A stretch of 64,000 nucleotides of DNA, taken from NCBI RefSeq assembly GCF_900129425.1, contig NZ_LT670817.1, positions 7,130,001 through 7,194,000 of the forward strand. Direction: 5' to 3'. The notes beneath the pieces are model-generated. The model was not told the DNA's origin. It ran no database searches and worked only from the letters and a program-made list of their open reading frames with translations. A program made the position numbers and the translations under genes. Positions 1 through 8,819 of the stretch are shown piece by piece. This stretch comes from Bradyrhizobium erythrophlei (GTDB lineage Bacteria; Pseudomonadota; Alphaproteobacteria; Rhizobiales; Xanthobacteraceae). Each line of letters opens with the position of its first letter. The stretch's first letter is position 1.

Positions 1-843
1 GGCCACGTAGCCGACAAAGGAACCGAGGATGGTCACGACCAGGTACGAACTGGTGCCGAAGACGGACAAGCCGCGCTCGGTCTTCAGGAAGGTCGGCAGC
101 CAGGTGGCGATCGCGTAATACGCTCCCAGCATGCCGCCGGACAACAGGCTGCACAGCACCGTCTTGCTCAGCAGCGGTTTGCGGAACAGGCGCGCGAAGG
201 CCTGAGCCGGCGACGGTCCGTTCTGCCGCGCGCGGCTCCTGAGAAACAGCTCGGGCTCTTCCAGATTGCGGCGCAAATATACCACGACCAACGCCGGCAG
301 GATGCCGAGAAAGAAGCAAACCCGCCAGGCAATCTCCGGCGCAAATAAGCTGAAGGTGATCGCATAGGCGATCGCGGCGGCGGCCCAGCCGAACGAATAG
401 CTGCTCGCGGTGAAGCCGGAATATTTGCCTCGGTGCGCGGGATTGCGGATCATCTCCGTCACCAGCACCATGCACAGCGACGATTCACCGCCGAAGCCCA
501 GCCCCTGGATGGTGCGGAAGATCAGAAGCTGCGCGGGCGAATTGGCCATGCCGCACAGGAAACAAGACACCGCGAACACGATGATCGTCCAGCGCAGCAC
601 GCGCACGCGACCGTAATGGTCCGCCAGCAGCCCCGCACCGATCGCGCCCACGAGCGACGATACCAGCGTCCACGTGACGATGGCGCCCGCCAGCGATTTG
701 CTCATGCCCCACTGCGCAAGCAGCGTGGAGATCAAGAACGAATAGATCATGAAATCGAACACGTCGACCGCATGTCCGAGGAACGCGCCATAGAAGCCCT
801 TGCGTTCCATGCGCGACAGCTCTTTGAACCAATCCAGCATCAT
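1..843 (-). CDS. MFS transporter, 3' end outside window
   Basis: Codons 1-281 are open from an ATG at 843 to the window edge, so the C-terminus is missing. The start is preceded by AGGAGCT; a second ATG follows immediately. The visible part has alternating hydrophobic segments typical of a 12-helix major facilitator. A loop after helix 2 reads ADHYGRVRVL, the MFS motif (G-x-L-a-D-r-x-G-r-k-x-x-l) in modified form. The overall style resembles the sialate/aromatic-acid (SHS/AAHS) proton symporters. The gene lies 29 bases downstream of an amidase on the same strand, so the pair probably forms an operon in which the permease imports the amide or its acid product. Substrate is inferred from context only. 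Confidence 0.8.
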   Translation of the reverse strand, partial: MMLDWFKELSRMERKGFYGAFLGHAVDVFDFMIYSFLISTLLAQWGMSKSLAGAIVTWTLVSSLVGAIGAGLLADHYGRVRVLRWTIIVFAVSCFLCGMANSPAQLLIFRTIQGLGFGGESSLCMVLVTEMIRNPAHRGKYSGFTASSYSFGWAAAAIAYAITFSLFAPEIAWRVCFFLGILPALVVVYLRRNLEEPELFLRSRARQNGPSPAQAFARLFRKPLLSKTVLCSLLSGGMLGAYYAIATWLPTFLKTERGLSVFGTSSYLVVTILGSFVGYVA

Positions 844-872
844 AGCTCCTTCCTTGCGGTTGTGCGTGGGCC

Positions 873-2390
873 TCACTGGCCGTGAACGTCTTGCGCCGGC
901 GGCGTGACTGCTGGCGGCGGCTGGAATGCGTGACCGTGACTCTCCAGCAGCTGGGCAAAGCGCAGCGACGTCAGATCGCCAAAGCGCGGAGCGACGATCT
1001 GCACGCCGACCGGCAGTCCGCTGCGCCCCGGCCCGATCGGCGCCATGGTCGACGGCAGACCGCACAGGCCGGAATACCCGGCCCAGAACAACTGGGTCGT
1101 CATCGGCTGCGGGTTGCCGTTGACGGACAGCACGCGCTGCCACGGCTCGCCCGCTTCGTTGAGCGGGAACGCGCTAGTGGCGGCGGCCGGGCACAGCAGC
1201 ACATCGTAGTCGCAAAAGAACTGTTGCCATGCCCGCGCGAAGCGCCTGCGCGCCGCCTGCAGCTGCAGCCAGCGCCGGTGGTGCATGCCGGCGCCGACGA
1301 ATTGCAGGGCCGCATAGCTACGGTCGGTGGACGACGGATCCGCTCGCTCGAGCGTGGCGGCAAAGGCTGTGTCGTCCATGTAGATGGAAGTGGTGGCTCG
1401 GAGCAGCAGGATATAGACGTGCCACAGCTCGACGGCATCGATGTCGGGACGCGCCTGCCAGCTGACCTTGGCATTCTGACTCTCCAGCCAGCGTCCGAGC
1501 GCTTCGATGGTCTCGCTCACTTCCGCGTCCACCTCGGCGAAGGGGTGGCTGGGGAGCACGGCAACGCGGAACGTACTCAACGCCGCATGCGCGCAGCGCG
1601 GCAGAGTCAGCTGGTAGGCCAGCGCCTCGTCCGCCTCGGGCCCGGCAATGGTCTGGAGCACAGATTCGAGGTCGTGCGCGCTGCGGGCCACCGGTCCGGC
1701 AACGTTGACGTCCTGGGCGGCGAACCCGGGGGCCGCGGTTCCGTGGCCCGTCAACGGCACGATGCCGAGACTGCTCTTGTGCGAGAACACACCGCAGTAA
1801 TGCGCCGGATTGCGCAGCGACGAACCGATGTCCGAGCCGATGTCGAAAAAGCTCATACCCGCGCACACGGCCGCTGCGCTACCTCCCGACGATCCGCCCG
1901 GCGTCCGGCTCGGGTCGCGCGGATTGCGGGTCGTGCCATAGAGGGCGTTGTAAGTCTGCCAGTCGCGCAGGCCGAGGGGCACGTTGGTTTTGCCGAGCAG
2001 CACCGCGCCCTGCGCCCGCAGGCGCTCGACCACAACCGCATCCTGGCTCGCGCAAGGCGTGGCGTAGGCGGGGCTGCCGCAGGTCGTGGGCCACCCCTGC
2101 ACGTCGAAGGATTCCTTGATACTGAAGGGAATGCCGTCCAGCGCGCCGAGCGCGGCATTGGCGCGCCGGCGCTGGTCGCTTTCGGCGGCGGCGCGGTGAG
2201 CGCCCTCGAAATTCGCCACCACCATCGCGTTCACGGTCGGGTTCGCGGCGCGGTAGGCGTGTTCGCAAGCGTCCACCAGTTCGGCCGCGCTGGTTTGCCC
2301 GGACTGCAGCCACTGCACGGCGCGCCAGAGCGGCGCAAAGCAAAGACGGTCCCGGCTGTCGCCAGGACAGGGCAGGTCTAAAGTACTCAA
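873..2390 (-). CDS. Amidase signature family enzyme
   Basis: A 505-residue amidase that would hydrolyse an amide to a carboxylate and ammonia. The amidase-signature triad is visible: Lys92 in SIKES, the cis-Ser in GGSSGGS (about Ser168) and the nucleophile in GSDIGSSLR (about Ser191). The start is a TTG at 2390, chosen because GGGAGGAAA lies just upstream. It is not fused to a GatB-type partner and no gatC/gatB is near, so a role in Glu-tRNA amidation is unlikely. It is probably co-transcribed with the MFS gene. A short AT-rich palindrome upstream (2440-2454) is a plausible operator. Length is normal for the family; the substrate cannot be told. Confidence 0.88.
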   Translation of the reverse strand: MSTLDLPCPGDSRDRLCFAPLWRAVQWLQSGQTSAAELVDACEHAYRAANPTVNAMVVANFEGAHRAAAESDQRRRANAALGALDGIPFSIKESFDVQGWPTTCGSPAYATPCASQDAVVVERLRAQGAVLLGKTNVPLGLRDWQTYNALYGTTRNPRDPSRTPGGSSGGSAAAVCAGMSFFDIGSDIGSSLRNPAHYCGVFSHKSSLGIVPLTGHGTAAPGFAAQDVNVAGPVARSAHDLESVLQTIAGPEADEALAYQLTLPRCAHAALSTFRVAVLPSHPFAEVDAEVSETIEALGRWLESQNAKVSWQARPDIDAVELWHVYILLLRATTSIYMDDTAFAATLERADPSSTDRSYAALQFVGAGMHHRRWLQLQAARRRFARAWQQFFCDYDVLLCPAAATSAFPLNEAGEPWQRVLSVNGNPQPMTTQLFWAGYSGLCGLPSTMAPIGPGRSGLPVGVQIVAPRFGDLTSLRFAQLLESHGHAFQPPPAVTPPAQDVHGQ

Positions 2391-2439
2391 GCAGTTTCCT
2401 CCCGGCGCCGATCAGCACAAGCCGGCTCAATGTTATTTT

Positions 2440-2454
2440 TGTATACTATATACA
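2440..2454. promoter_or_regulatory. Possible GntR-type operator before the amidase operon
   Basis: TGTATA-CTA-TATACA is a perfect 6-3-6 inverted repeat 50-64 bases before the amidase start. A related GTATACAA lies at 2517-2524. Palindromes built on GTATAC are common operators of FCD-type GntR repressors that control small catabolic operons. No GntR gene is in the window, so this is suggestive only. Confidence 0.4.
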
Positions 2455-2774
2455 GTACGGAATGATGCGCAACACGTGGGATTTGCTAGGCTGGTGACGT
2501 TCTTTGCTCTAATTCAGTATACAATCGACAACACTCGCGTCATGAGGATTGGACCAGCTTAGCCTCGTAAGCTTATGTCAGATCCTTCGTGCCAAGGTCG
2601 ACACCGACCAGGGTTCAAGCATCTGACATCGACCATTGCGAGCGGGCCTCGGTAAGTCGAACGCGCTCGCTTCGCAGTGCATATGCGACAAGGGTTTTGC
2701 TTCTCGACAGCTACAGTTCGTATCCAGTGCTTGCGTCCCCTCCACGTGCCGCAGGCTTCATCGCAGTAGAGTTT

Positions 2775-2807
2775 CTGCCCGCCATCGCGGGCAGCGATTC
2801 TTTTTCT
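2775..2807 (+). terminator. Hairpin with T-run, possible terminator
   Basis: CTGCCCGC (2775-2782), a 4-base loop, then GCGGGCAG (2787-2794), followed by CGATTCTTTTTCT. This is the form of an intrinsic terminator on the plus strand. No convincing plus-strand gene ends just before it. The interval 2391-2953 otherwise holds only candidate regulatory sites. Confidence 0.45.
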
Positions 2808-2837
2808 AATCATCGTCCCGTCCAACGCGGACGATAG

Positions 2838-2853
2838 TGTGACTTAAATCACA
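2838..2853. promoter_or_regulatory. CRP-type palindrome before the caspase-like gene
   Basis: TGTGACTTAAATCACA is a perfect TGTGA-N6-TCACA palindrome centred about 109 bases before the start codon at 2954. This is the classical CRP consensus, distinct from the TTGA-N6-TCAA boxes further right. It suggests control by a CRP-type member of the Crp/Fnr family. Confidence 0.55.
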
Positions 2854-2953
2854 TTCAAGCGGCTCTTCTATAGATTGCAATCGACGTATCGTTCGCCGTT
2901 GGGGTAGACATTGTGAATAGTCCTTCACTGGATCTAATCATTTGGAGACGGCC

Positions 2954-4432
2954 ATGAGATGGGGGCGGTTCACCTTCATGTTTTCCGCATTCATCGTTTT
3001 CGCTGTACCGGCTCTTGCTGCCGACCGCGTAGCCCTCGTGATTGGCAACGGCGCATATGAGAGAGTACCGGCACTTCCCAATCCGCCGCGGGATGCGACC
3101 GATATCGCTAATGCACTGGAGCGGCTTGATTTCAAGGTCACTCAATTAAACAACGCAACCGCTGCCGACATGCGAAAGGCATTGGTCGAATTTGGCCGTG
3201 CCGCAGAGGGATCCATGATGGCAGTCGTGTTTTATGCGGGCCACGGAATGGAAGCTGGGGGAGAAAATTGGCTCGTTCCGACGGATGCCGAATTGCGAAG
3301 CGATACTGATATCGAAAGCGAGGCTGTAAGTCTGAGGTCAGTCAATTTACAGGTTTCTAAAGCGCGGCAGCTTGGCTTGATCATCCTCGATGCATGCCGC
3401 AACAATCCGTTCGCAGCAAACATGAAGCGTTCTCTGAGTACCCGGGGGGTGGCTCGCGGATTGGCTCCAACAGAACCTACCGACAATGTCTTGGTAGCTT
3501 ACGCAGCCCGCGACGGCACTACGGCCAACGATGGGGATGGGCGAAATAGCCCATTCACCGCGGCACTGCTTCGGAACATCGAAACGCCGGGCCTTGAAAT
3601 ATCGTTTCTGTTTCGGAACGTTCGTGACGAGGTCATGTTGGCTACCAAGCGCGAGCAGCAACCATTCGTTTACGGCTCGCTTTCGAAAGAAGCGATCTAT
3701 CTGAGGCCACCCGCAAGTGCTCCAGCGCAAGAAACACGAGCCCCAATCGAGGTGCCCGCGTCTACAGAAGACGAGCGAGTCTGGGAGGTAATTAGAACAT
3801 CAAGCGATGCGAGCTTGTACGAAGACTTTCTGAAGCATTATGGATACAGCCCCCACGCCGCCGAAGTTCGCCAACGACTCGTTGAACTGAAATCAACGCA
3901 AGTCGCCTCCGTTGCCTCGCCGGGCGCTCGCTTGACGGCGGACCAGAACGCCGCGGGAGACATTCCTCGGCTACTCCTGGCAGAATTGCGCCGCGTTGGC
4001 TGTAGTAGGGGTATCAATGATGGCAATTGGAATATTGCAGCACAAAGGTCTCTTAGCCTCTTTAACGAGAAAGCCAGAACAACATTCGACGTCAAGTTTG
4101 CGAGCCTCGATGCCCTTAATGCCGTTCGCGGCAAGAAAGATCGCGTCTGTCCGCTGATCTGCGAGCGTGGCTACAAAGCTAAGGGCGACGACTGTGTCGA
4201 GATTGTTTGCAAGGCTGGGTTCAAGGTGGGCAATGACAATATGTGTGAACCAAACAAGGTACGGGGATCTAATGCTCGCAGACCTGAATTGCCTAGAAAC
4301 GAAACTCCCACCGCTTCGACACCGCCACGCACCGTGGGCGGATCAACCATGGAAGATCGCTATCGTGCCTGTAGAAAACTTGTGAAGGGCTTTGCTCGAC
4401 GAGAAGCTTGCGCACGAACTGGCTCAATTTAG
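2954..4432 (+). CDS. Exported caspase-family (peptidase C14) protein
   Basis: A 492-residue protein. The ATG at 2954 is chosen over an upstream TTG because GGAG lies 6 bases before it and the sequence then opens with a signal peptide (charged MRWGR, a hydrophobic run, cleavage near PALAA). The caspase-fold domain follows at about 20-240: ALVIGNGAY, then the catalytic His in YAGHGME and the catalytic Cys in LDACRNNPF. This is the usual motif set of bacterial metacaspase-like proteins. The C-terminal quarter (about 375-425) is Cys-rich with spaced CPLIC, DDCVEIVC and MCEP motifs, perhaps disulphide-stabilised in the periplasm. It stands alone behind a CRP-type site. Substrates are unknown. Confidence 0.85.
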   Translation: MRWGRFTFMFSAFIVFAVPALAADRVALVIGNGAYERVPALPNPPRDATDIANALERLDFKVTQLNNATAADMRKALVEFGRAAEGSMMAVVFYAGHGMEAGGENWLVPTDAELRSDTDIESEAVSLRSVNLQVSKARQLGLIILDACRNNPFAANMKRSLSTRGVARGLAPTEPTDNVLVAYAARDGTTANDGDGRNSPFTAALLRNIETPGLEISFLFRNVRDEVMLATKREQQPFVYGSLSKEAIYLRPPASAPAQETRAPIEVPASTEDERVWEVIRTSSDASLYEDFLKHYGYSPHAAEVRQRLVELKSTQVASVASPGARLTADQNAAGDIPRLLLAELRRVGCSRGINDGNWNIAAQRSLSLFNEKARTTFDVKFASLDALNAVRGKKDRVCPLICERGYKAKGDDCVEIVCKAGFKVGNDNMCEPNKVRGSNARRPELPRNETPTASTPPRTVGGSTMEDRYRACRKLVKGFARREACARTGSI

Positions 4433-4979
4433 ATTTGAGGCGAGATTAGGAGTTTGTCTTAGGTGACAAGAATGGGCACCTAGTCAATCGCCTCCCTCGT
4501 TACACCAAGCTGTGAGAGGCGTTTACGCCCACAATGTCGGCCGCGATCTACCCGCGCCGAAGAGCAGGTGTCGCCCCGACACTCGGCGCAGCAATCGACG
4601 TAGCCCGCGCAGACGACCCTCCCTTCGGTCCGCTTTTCGACTCAGCGACCATTGAGCATCAAGTTTACGTTCAGGCATATGACCATCGTGGGCAACCTGT
4701 CGAGGGTGTCGGCTATTGGAAAACGTTCGAAACGTGGGAAGTCGGTAACAACGGCAGCGTGACGCGCACGGATGCAGAGCAACCGACAATGCCAACTTAA
4801 GCGACCACCTGAAGTCACCGCACTCCACTAACCCAATTGAATTTTCGCCACTGGCTTCGGTGTCGCGTCTCCTTGCCTTTGCCGAGACGCGAGTACCCAT
4901 GAAGAACATACAGTTGGCAAGGTCGGGCAGCGAACCAGTTTGCTGAAGCGATGGTGGTGGCGACACGGCCCAAAAACAA

Positions 4980-5004
4980 GAAAGCCGCCCCGAAGGGCGG
5001 CTTT
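4980..5004. terminator. Strong bidirectional hairpin in a gene-poor interval
   Basis: AAAGCCGCCC-CGAA-GGGCGGCTTT (4981-5004) is a perfect 10-bp stem with a tetraloop. It is flanked by an A-run on the left, which is a T-run on the minus strand, and a short A-tract on the right. It is the only clear element in 4433-5360. That interval also has short open frames (4534-4800 and 5164-5364) without ribosome binding sites or recognisable domains. Confidence 0.65.
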
Positions 5005-5360
5005 CATAAAACCTCATAAAATCAGAGGCTTGTCTTGGTTGCGGGGACCCGCAACAATCACCCTCCCAAATTGCCACCGTTGATAATCACGGTTCGTTCC
5101 CGCTAACGTCCGGGAAATACTGTACTTGCGTACCGACGCGCTACGGTCGGCGGACTGTGAGTCGTGCCCCCCGGTCTCAGCACGCCCACGACAAGGTTAG
5201 CCGGTGCTACCGTGAGTAGCGCCGGGAGGGCTGGCTCCCGGCAGGTTTTGGAGCCTGTTGGATACAGCCGCCGCCAGCGCGCGCACATCCTCGGGCTGAC
5301 CTATGACCGGCCCGATCCGGAGCAGCCGAGGATGCCCGGTCGCAACACAGGCCGAAACCC

Positions 5361-5779
5361 GTGACCAAACTAACTCGCCGCCGCATGAAGGACAGCAAGG
5401 TGGATGTCTGGCCCGTCTATTTCGGCGATGTGCAGGTCGGCAGCATCGGCATCCGCAGCGGCGTGCCGAACGACGTCGACAAGTGGGAGTGGACCTGCGG
5501 CTTCAATTCGCAGCGCCTCAGAAATACCGAAGGCACCTGGCGCGCGCCAAATTTGAGGAAGCCTGGCAAGCCTACCTGCCCGGCTGCATCGATGCCGACT
5601 TCGCCGAACATCGCGAGCAACGCGCCTGGACGACCTGGAAATACGCAATGCACGACGCCGGTCTGCGACTGCCGACTCAGTTATCCTGTGGGCGGGCACG
5701 CTGCTTCTGCGGCGCAGAAATTGACATCGCCTCGATGTCGCCGCACGTCAACGAACATCACAACCTTGGCCCGCCATGA
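5361..5779 (+). pseudogene. Frameshifted small CFCGAEI protein gene
   Basis: Two adjacent frames together read as one protein of a conserved rhizobial type. The first frame from a GTG at 5361 gives DVWPVYFGDVQVGSIGIR and DKWEWTCGF. The second, joined near 5535, gives KFEEAWQAYLPGC, WKYAMHDAG and a C-terminal CFCGAEI knuckle. The join loses several residues and changes frame, so a small deletion is likely. The end overlaps the next start as ATGA, showing the intact ancestor was coupled to the downstream gene. Function of the family is unknown to me. A sequencing error cannot be excluded. Confidence 0.6.
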
Positions 5780-6039
5780 AGTTCATCAACCAACGCCCTT
5801 ACGCCGATCCCGCAGTCGCCGCCCGCAAGCTGCTGGAGATCGCCAACGCGACGGACGCAGTGCAGGATGGCCGCATTCACATCGAGAAGATCAACGGCCA
5901 CTTCTTGTTCAAGGAAGGCGGCACGCCGGAGGAGTACAGCGCCGGACTCGCCTGCGCAGTTGCCAACGGCTGGCTGTCGCTGCACGAATCCGGGACCTAT
6001 GTGAAGTTCACGCCTGCCGGTGCCGAGATGTTCGCGTGA
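5776..6039 (+). CDS. Small conserved-type hypothetical protein
   Basis: An 87-residue acidic/neutral protein whose ATG overlaps the stop of the preceding frameshifted gene (ATGA). It reads as a compact alpha/beta or winged-helix-like fold: helical N-terminus (AARKLLEIANATDAV), a strand pair around HIEKINGHFLF, and a C-terminal segment GWLSLHESGTYVKFTPAG. The last part looks like the wing of a small winged-helix domain. No catalytic motif is visible. Its position in the element-derived stretch suggests an accessory gene. I do not recognise a named family. Confidence 0.6.
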   Translation: MKFINQRPYADPAVAARKLLEIANATDAVQDGRIHIEKINGHFLFKEGGTPEEYSAGLACAVANGWLSLHESGTYVKFTPAGAEMFA

Positions 6040-6078
6040 TCGTGGCCAAGGTGGTCGTGTCTGACAGGCTCTTTTGCC

Positions 6079-6912
6079 ATGCCTAGAAAACCTTGGGTGC
6101 CGCTCCCCGAAGAAGAAGGCCTCTTTCATAACATCTACATCGACGAGTCGAGTCAGAACGACCACGACTACATGGTGATCGGCGGGATCGTGGTGCCACT
6201 GGCCTTCTCCGCACAGATGGAGGAGGACATTTACAACGCAAAACCCGAGACCTTTCGCGGCATCGGCAAAAACGGACTCCCCCGTGAGGTCGGCTGGAAA
6301 TTAGTCTCTAACGGGAGCCTCGGACGTTACAAAAAAATTGTAGATGCCTACGCGGACTTCTCGTTCCGCCACCTGCAAGGTTTAAGAAACGCGGGGATGG
6401 TGCAGATGTTCTACTCCGTTGTCGATCTTCGAATACCAGGCCGGAGATATACCGGTGGTGAACGCGGCAGCATCGCATTCGAAAGAGAACTCTACTTTCA
6501 CTGTCTCAGTATCGGTCGGCGCGGCAGGCGTTACCTTTGGCACGTCTATCCAGATGACCGCTCAACCAAAAGCAAGGGCTATAAACTGGCCGCGATCATG
6601 TCGCGCGGAATGGTCAAGTCAGGTTCAACAAAGGCGTGGCCAGCACGACGGCTGAATTACAAAGACTCGAGAAACATTCAGGCGCTTCAGGTTTCCGACA
6701 TCGTGTGCGGGGCAATCGCATTCTACCTGAATGGCCACTATCACAAGCCGAACGCAAACAAGGATAAAAAGCAGCTCTGCGACTACATCTTCGACAGGTT
6801 CAAGATCAGCAGCTACGTCGAGAGGAAAGCAGACAAGGGCTTTGGACCCCTTATCCTGTGGTTCCGGGAACACCGTGAAAAGCCTGTGTCCCGCCACCCT
6901 AGGCCAACATAG
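6079..6912 (+). CDS. DUF3800 domain protein
   Basis: A 277-residue protein with the DUF3800 hallmarks: an N-terminal acidic strand IYIDESSQND near residue 20, and a C-terminal RNIQALQVSDIVCGAIAFYL segment with the conserved Asp (family pattern S..LQ.ADLLAGA). The domain is thought to have an RNase H-like fold and is common in phages, defence islands and mobile elements. Biochemical function is unsettled. No strong ribosome binding site precedes the ATG, and it follows the 87-residue gene by 39 bases. The full domain appears intact, unlike several neighbours. Confidence 0.78.
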   Translation: MPRKPWVPLPEEEGLFHNIYIDESSQNDHDYMVIGGIVVPLAFSAQMEEDIYNAKPETFRGIGKNGLPREVGWKLVSNGSLGRYKKIVDAYADFSFRHLQGLRNAGMVQMFYSVVDLRIPGRRYTGGERGSIAFERELYFHCLSIGRRGRRYLWHVYPDDRSTKSKGYKLAAIMSRGMVKSGSTKAWPARRLNYKDSRNIQALQVSDIVCGAIAFYLNGHYHKPNANKDKKQLCDYIFDRFKISSYVERKADKGFGPLILWFREHREKPVSRHPRPT

Positions 6913-6937
6913 CTGGTCACGGAACCAGGTCCGCGCT

Positions 6938-6956
6938 CCCCACCCTAAGGGGTGGG
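6938..6956 (+). terminator. GC hairpin after the DUF3800 gene
   Basis: CCCCACCC-TAA-GGGGTGGG forms an 8-bp stem 25 bases past the stop codon at 6912. There is no clear T-run, so it may be a weak terminator or an mRNA 3' end stabiliser. Confidence 0.35.
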
Positions 6957-7142
6957 TATTCGGATGGCGGGAGCCGACTGGTAGCGCGGCCAGCGACGCA
7001 AAACTATACGCCATTATGCTTTTCGCCGCCGTGTCGGGCGGTTTAATACATCGCGCCCCCTCCGGAACGAACCATGACCGGCCAGGTCCGTGACGGCACC
7101 ACCGGCTTCTCGGCATGGTCGCCTTCAACCCCGGAGCCGCCC

Positions 7143-7304
7143 CCCCGAAGGGCGATGCCGGTGATCTTGACGACCGACGAGGAGCGCGACGTCTGGATGC
7201 GCGCGCCGTGGGATGAGGCGAAGGCGCTGCAGCGGCCGTTGGCTGACGATGCGTTGGAGATCGTAATGCGCGGGCCGGACAAGGAAGACAAGGCAGCGGC
7301 ATGA
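7143..7304 (+). pseudogene. C-terminal fragment of an SRAP (YedK/HMCES-type) protein
   Basis: The reading frame contains AMPVILTTDEERDVWMRAP and AKALQRPLADDALEIV, which is the C-terminal end of SOS-response-associated peptidases. Those proteins form a covalent crosslink to abasic sites in single-stranded DNA through an N-terminal Cys2. Here the catalytic Cys and the body of the domain are absent and the sequence just before the fragment is out of frame, so it is a remnant. The stop overlaps the next start as ATGA, a junction that might still allow translational coupling. Confidence 0.7.
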
Positions 7305-8035
7305 GCGACATCATCCCCCAAAATCTTGCCAGCCTTCATAGCGCCGAGGAACAGATGCGCGAGAAAGCGCGCAGCATGATCGCCGCCGATCCTCGGCTGC
7401 AACTGCACCTCGCAGTGACCGAAGCTGCGATGGACTTGGCCGACACGCTGCGCAAATTCGATACGAACGACGAAAACCTGAAGGTTGCTCAAATTCTGGG
7501 GATGCGGACGTTCAATGCGTTCGCGGCGAGCATCAAGCTGACGCTGTCCGGCTACCATCAAAACAGCGCGCTCATCCTGCGCGACGTGATGGAAACGGTG
7601 TTCCTGCTCGACTTGTTCGCTGGTGACCCGACGCTCATCGAGCGCTGGCGGTTCGCCGACAAGAAGGCGCGCATGAAGGATTTTTCTCCGGTGAAGGTAC
7701 GGGAGGCGCTTGACGCCCGCGATGGCTTCACATCGAAAAAGCGCTTTGGGATGTACGAGCTATTTTCTGAACTCGCCGGTCACCCCAACATGAAGTCATC
7801 TTGGATGATGCGCCCGCAAAAAGATGGCGATGCCGTGATCGGTCCCTTCATGGAAGCAACGGCGCTCGAAGCCGTCATCTCTGAAATGGGGCGGCTCGCA
7901 ATTCAGGTCGGCGAGAAGATCGACCGTTTTTTCCCTTCAAACTGGGACCAGGGTATGCCGTCACGTGTCGCGTTCGCGCAGCAAAAGAAAAACTGGATAA
8001 ACACCTTCTATCCGACCGCAGCGCGCGGACCCTAA
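7301..8035 (+). CDS. Hypothetical helical protein
   Basis: A 244-residue, mostly alpha-helical protein with no signal peptide or membrane segment. It starts with an ATG that overlaps the stop of the SRAP remnant. Central helices contain GYHQNSALILRDVMETVFLL and a conserved-looking LAGHPNMKSSWMMRP loop. The layout (helical core with an arginine in LRDVMET and a histidine in LAGHP) is reminiscent of the AbiV/DUF5677-like HEPN-type proteins, but I cannot confirm an HEPN R-x4-6-H motif. It lies in the decayed accessory stretch. Confidence 0.6.
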   Translation: MSDIIPQNLASLHSAEEQMREKARSMIAADPRLQLHLAVTEAAMDLADTLRKFDTNDENLKVAQILGMRTFNAFAASIKLTLSGYHQNSALILRDVMETVFLLDLFAGDPTLIERWRFADKKARMKDFSPVKVREALDARDGFTSKKRFGMYELFSELAGHPNMKSSWMMRPQKDGDAVIGPFMEATALEAVISEMGRLAIQVGEKIDRFFPSNWDQGMPSRVAFAQQKKNWINTFYPTAARGP

Positions 8036-8056
8036 CAGCCGAAATCTCTGGCGTCT

Positions 8057-8809
8057 TCAAGACATCGCGACGGCGCGCGGCATCTCATCGAACGTGCGCC
8101 CGCGATAGTGCCTGCCGGTGCTCTTCTTGCGAACGCCGCCCCACTGCTTGAAGAAAAACGCCGTCCTTGCCTTGCGGCATGCGGTTTCAATTTCCGCGAC
8201 CCACTGCTCGGCCATCGGACGCGAACGCGGGCCGCTTTCGCCGCCGACGATTGCCCACTGTATGTCGCTCAGATCGGCTTCAGCCACCGAGCCGAGTAAC
8301 GGCTCGAACGAAACAAACTTGACGGCGGCATCGACCTCGCGCAGATCGTCAATGCGCCCGAGATAGTCGGCGCTCTCAACGCTGGTTCCGAGCCACACAT
8401 TCGGCAGCACTGGCAGCGATGTGGTTATATCCGCCATCCGGTCCGGTCGTTTCGTCAAAATCTGATAGGTGTGCTGCGGCGTTGCCTGCATTGCGCGCCA
8501 GACAGCAGCGACAAACTCGGCTGGCACCGCTTCGTGAAACAGGTCCGACATCGAGTTCACGAAAATCCGGCGGGGCTTTTTCCAACTGGCCGGGATGCCG
8601 AGCGCATTGTGATCAAGCCTGACCCTGCCAGTCCAGACCGCGCGCTTCCCGCTCTTGCGCGTCAGACCGCGATATTTCTTCATGCCCATCGCATCGAGCC
8701 GCGCCGCCATCCGCATCGCATAGCAGTTTGTGCAGCCGGGAGAGATCACCGTGCAGCCTGCGACCGGGTTCCACGTCGCGTCGGTCCATTCGATTGAAGT
8801 ATCGGCCAT
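8057..8809 (-). CDS. DUF5131 (phage Gp37/Gp68-like) three-Cys-motif protein
   Basis: A 250-residue protein opening with MADTSIEWTDATWNPVAGC. The three-cysteine cluster is C-x7-C-x2-C (GCTVISPGCTNCYA), and SMSDLFHEAVP, LTKRP, WLGTSVE and GGESGPRSRPM blocks follow. These are the landmarks of the Gp37/Gp68 family, a radical-SAM-like group. The ATG at 8809 is chosen over the GTG at 8842 because AGAGGA precedes it and the family begins at MADT. Family members are normally paired with TcmP, the three-Cys-motif partner, and a truncated tcmP lies immediately upstream. The protein itself looks complete; whether it works alone is unknown. Confidence 0.85.
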   Translation of the reverse strand: MADTSIEWTDATWNPVAGCTVISPGCTNCYAMRMAARLDAMGMKKYRGLTRKSGKRAVWTGRVRLDHNALGIPASWKKPRRIFVNSMSDLFHEAVPAEFVAAVWRAMQATPQHTYQILTKRPDRMADITTSLPVLPNVWLGTSVESADYLGRIDDLREVDAAVKFVSFEPLLGSVAEADLSDIQWAIVGGESGPRSRPMAEQWVAEIETACRKARTAFFFKQWGGVRKKSTGRHYRGRTFDEMPRAVAMS

Positions 8810-8819
8810 CACTGTCCTC

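Noticed and set aside
882..2381. 499-codon plus-strand frame opposite the amidase
   Set aside because: A shadow of the amidase gene caused by high GC third positions; product is Arg/Gly-rich without domains.
4534..4800. 88-codon plus-strand frame in the gap after the caspase-like gene
   Set aside because: No ribosome binding site, no recognisable domain, and a composition not better than its shadows; likely chance.
5164..5364. 66-codon frame whose stop overlaps the GTG of the broken CFCGAEI gene
   Set aside because: The overlap is suggestive but the product is low-complexity Arg/Pro/Gly-rich and no ribosome binding site is seen.
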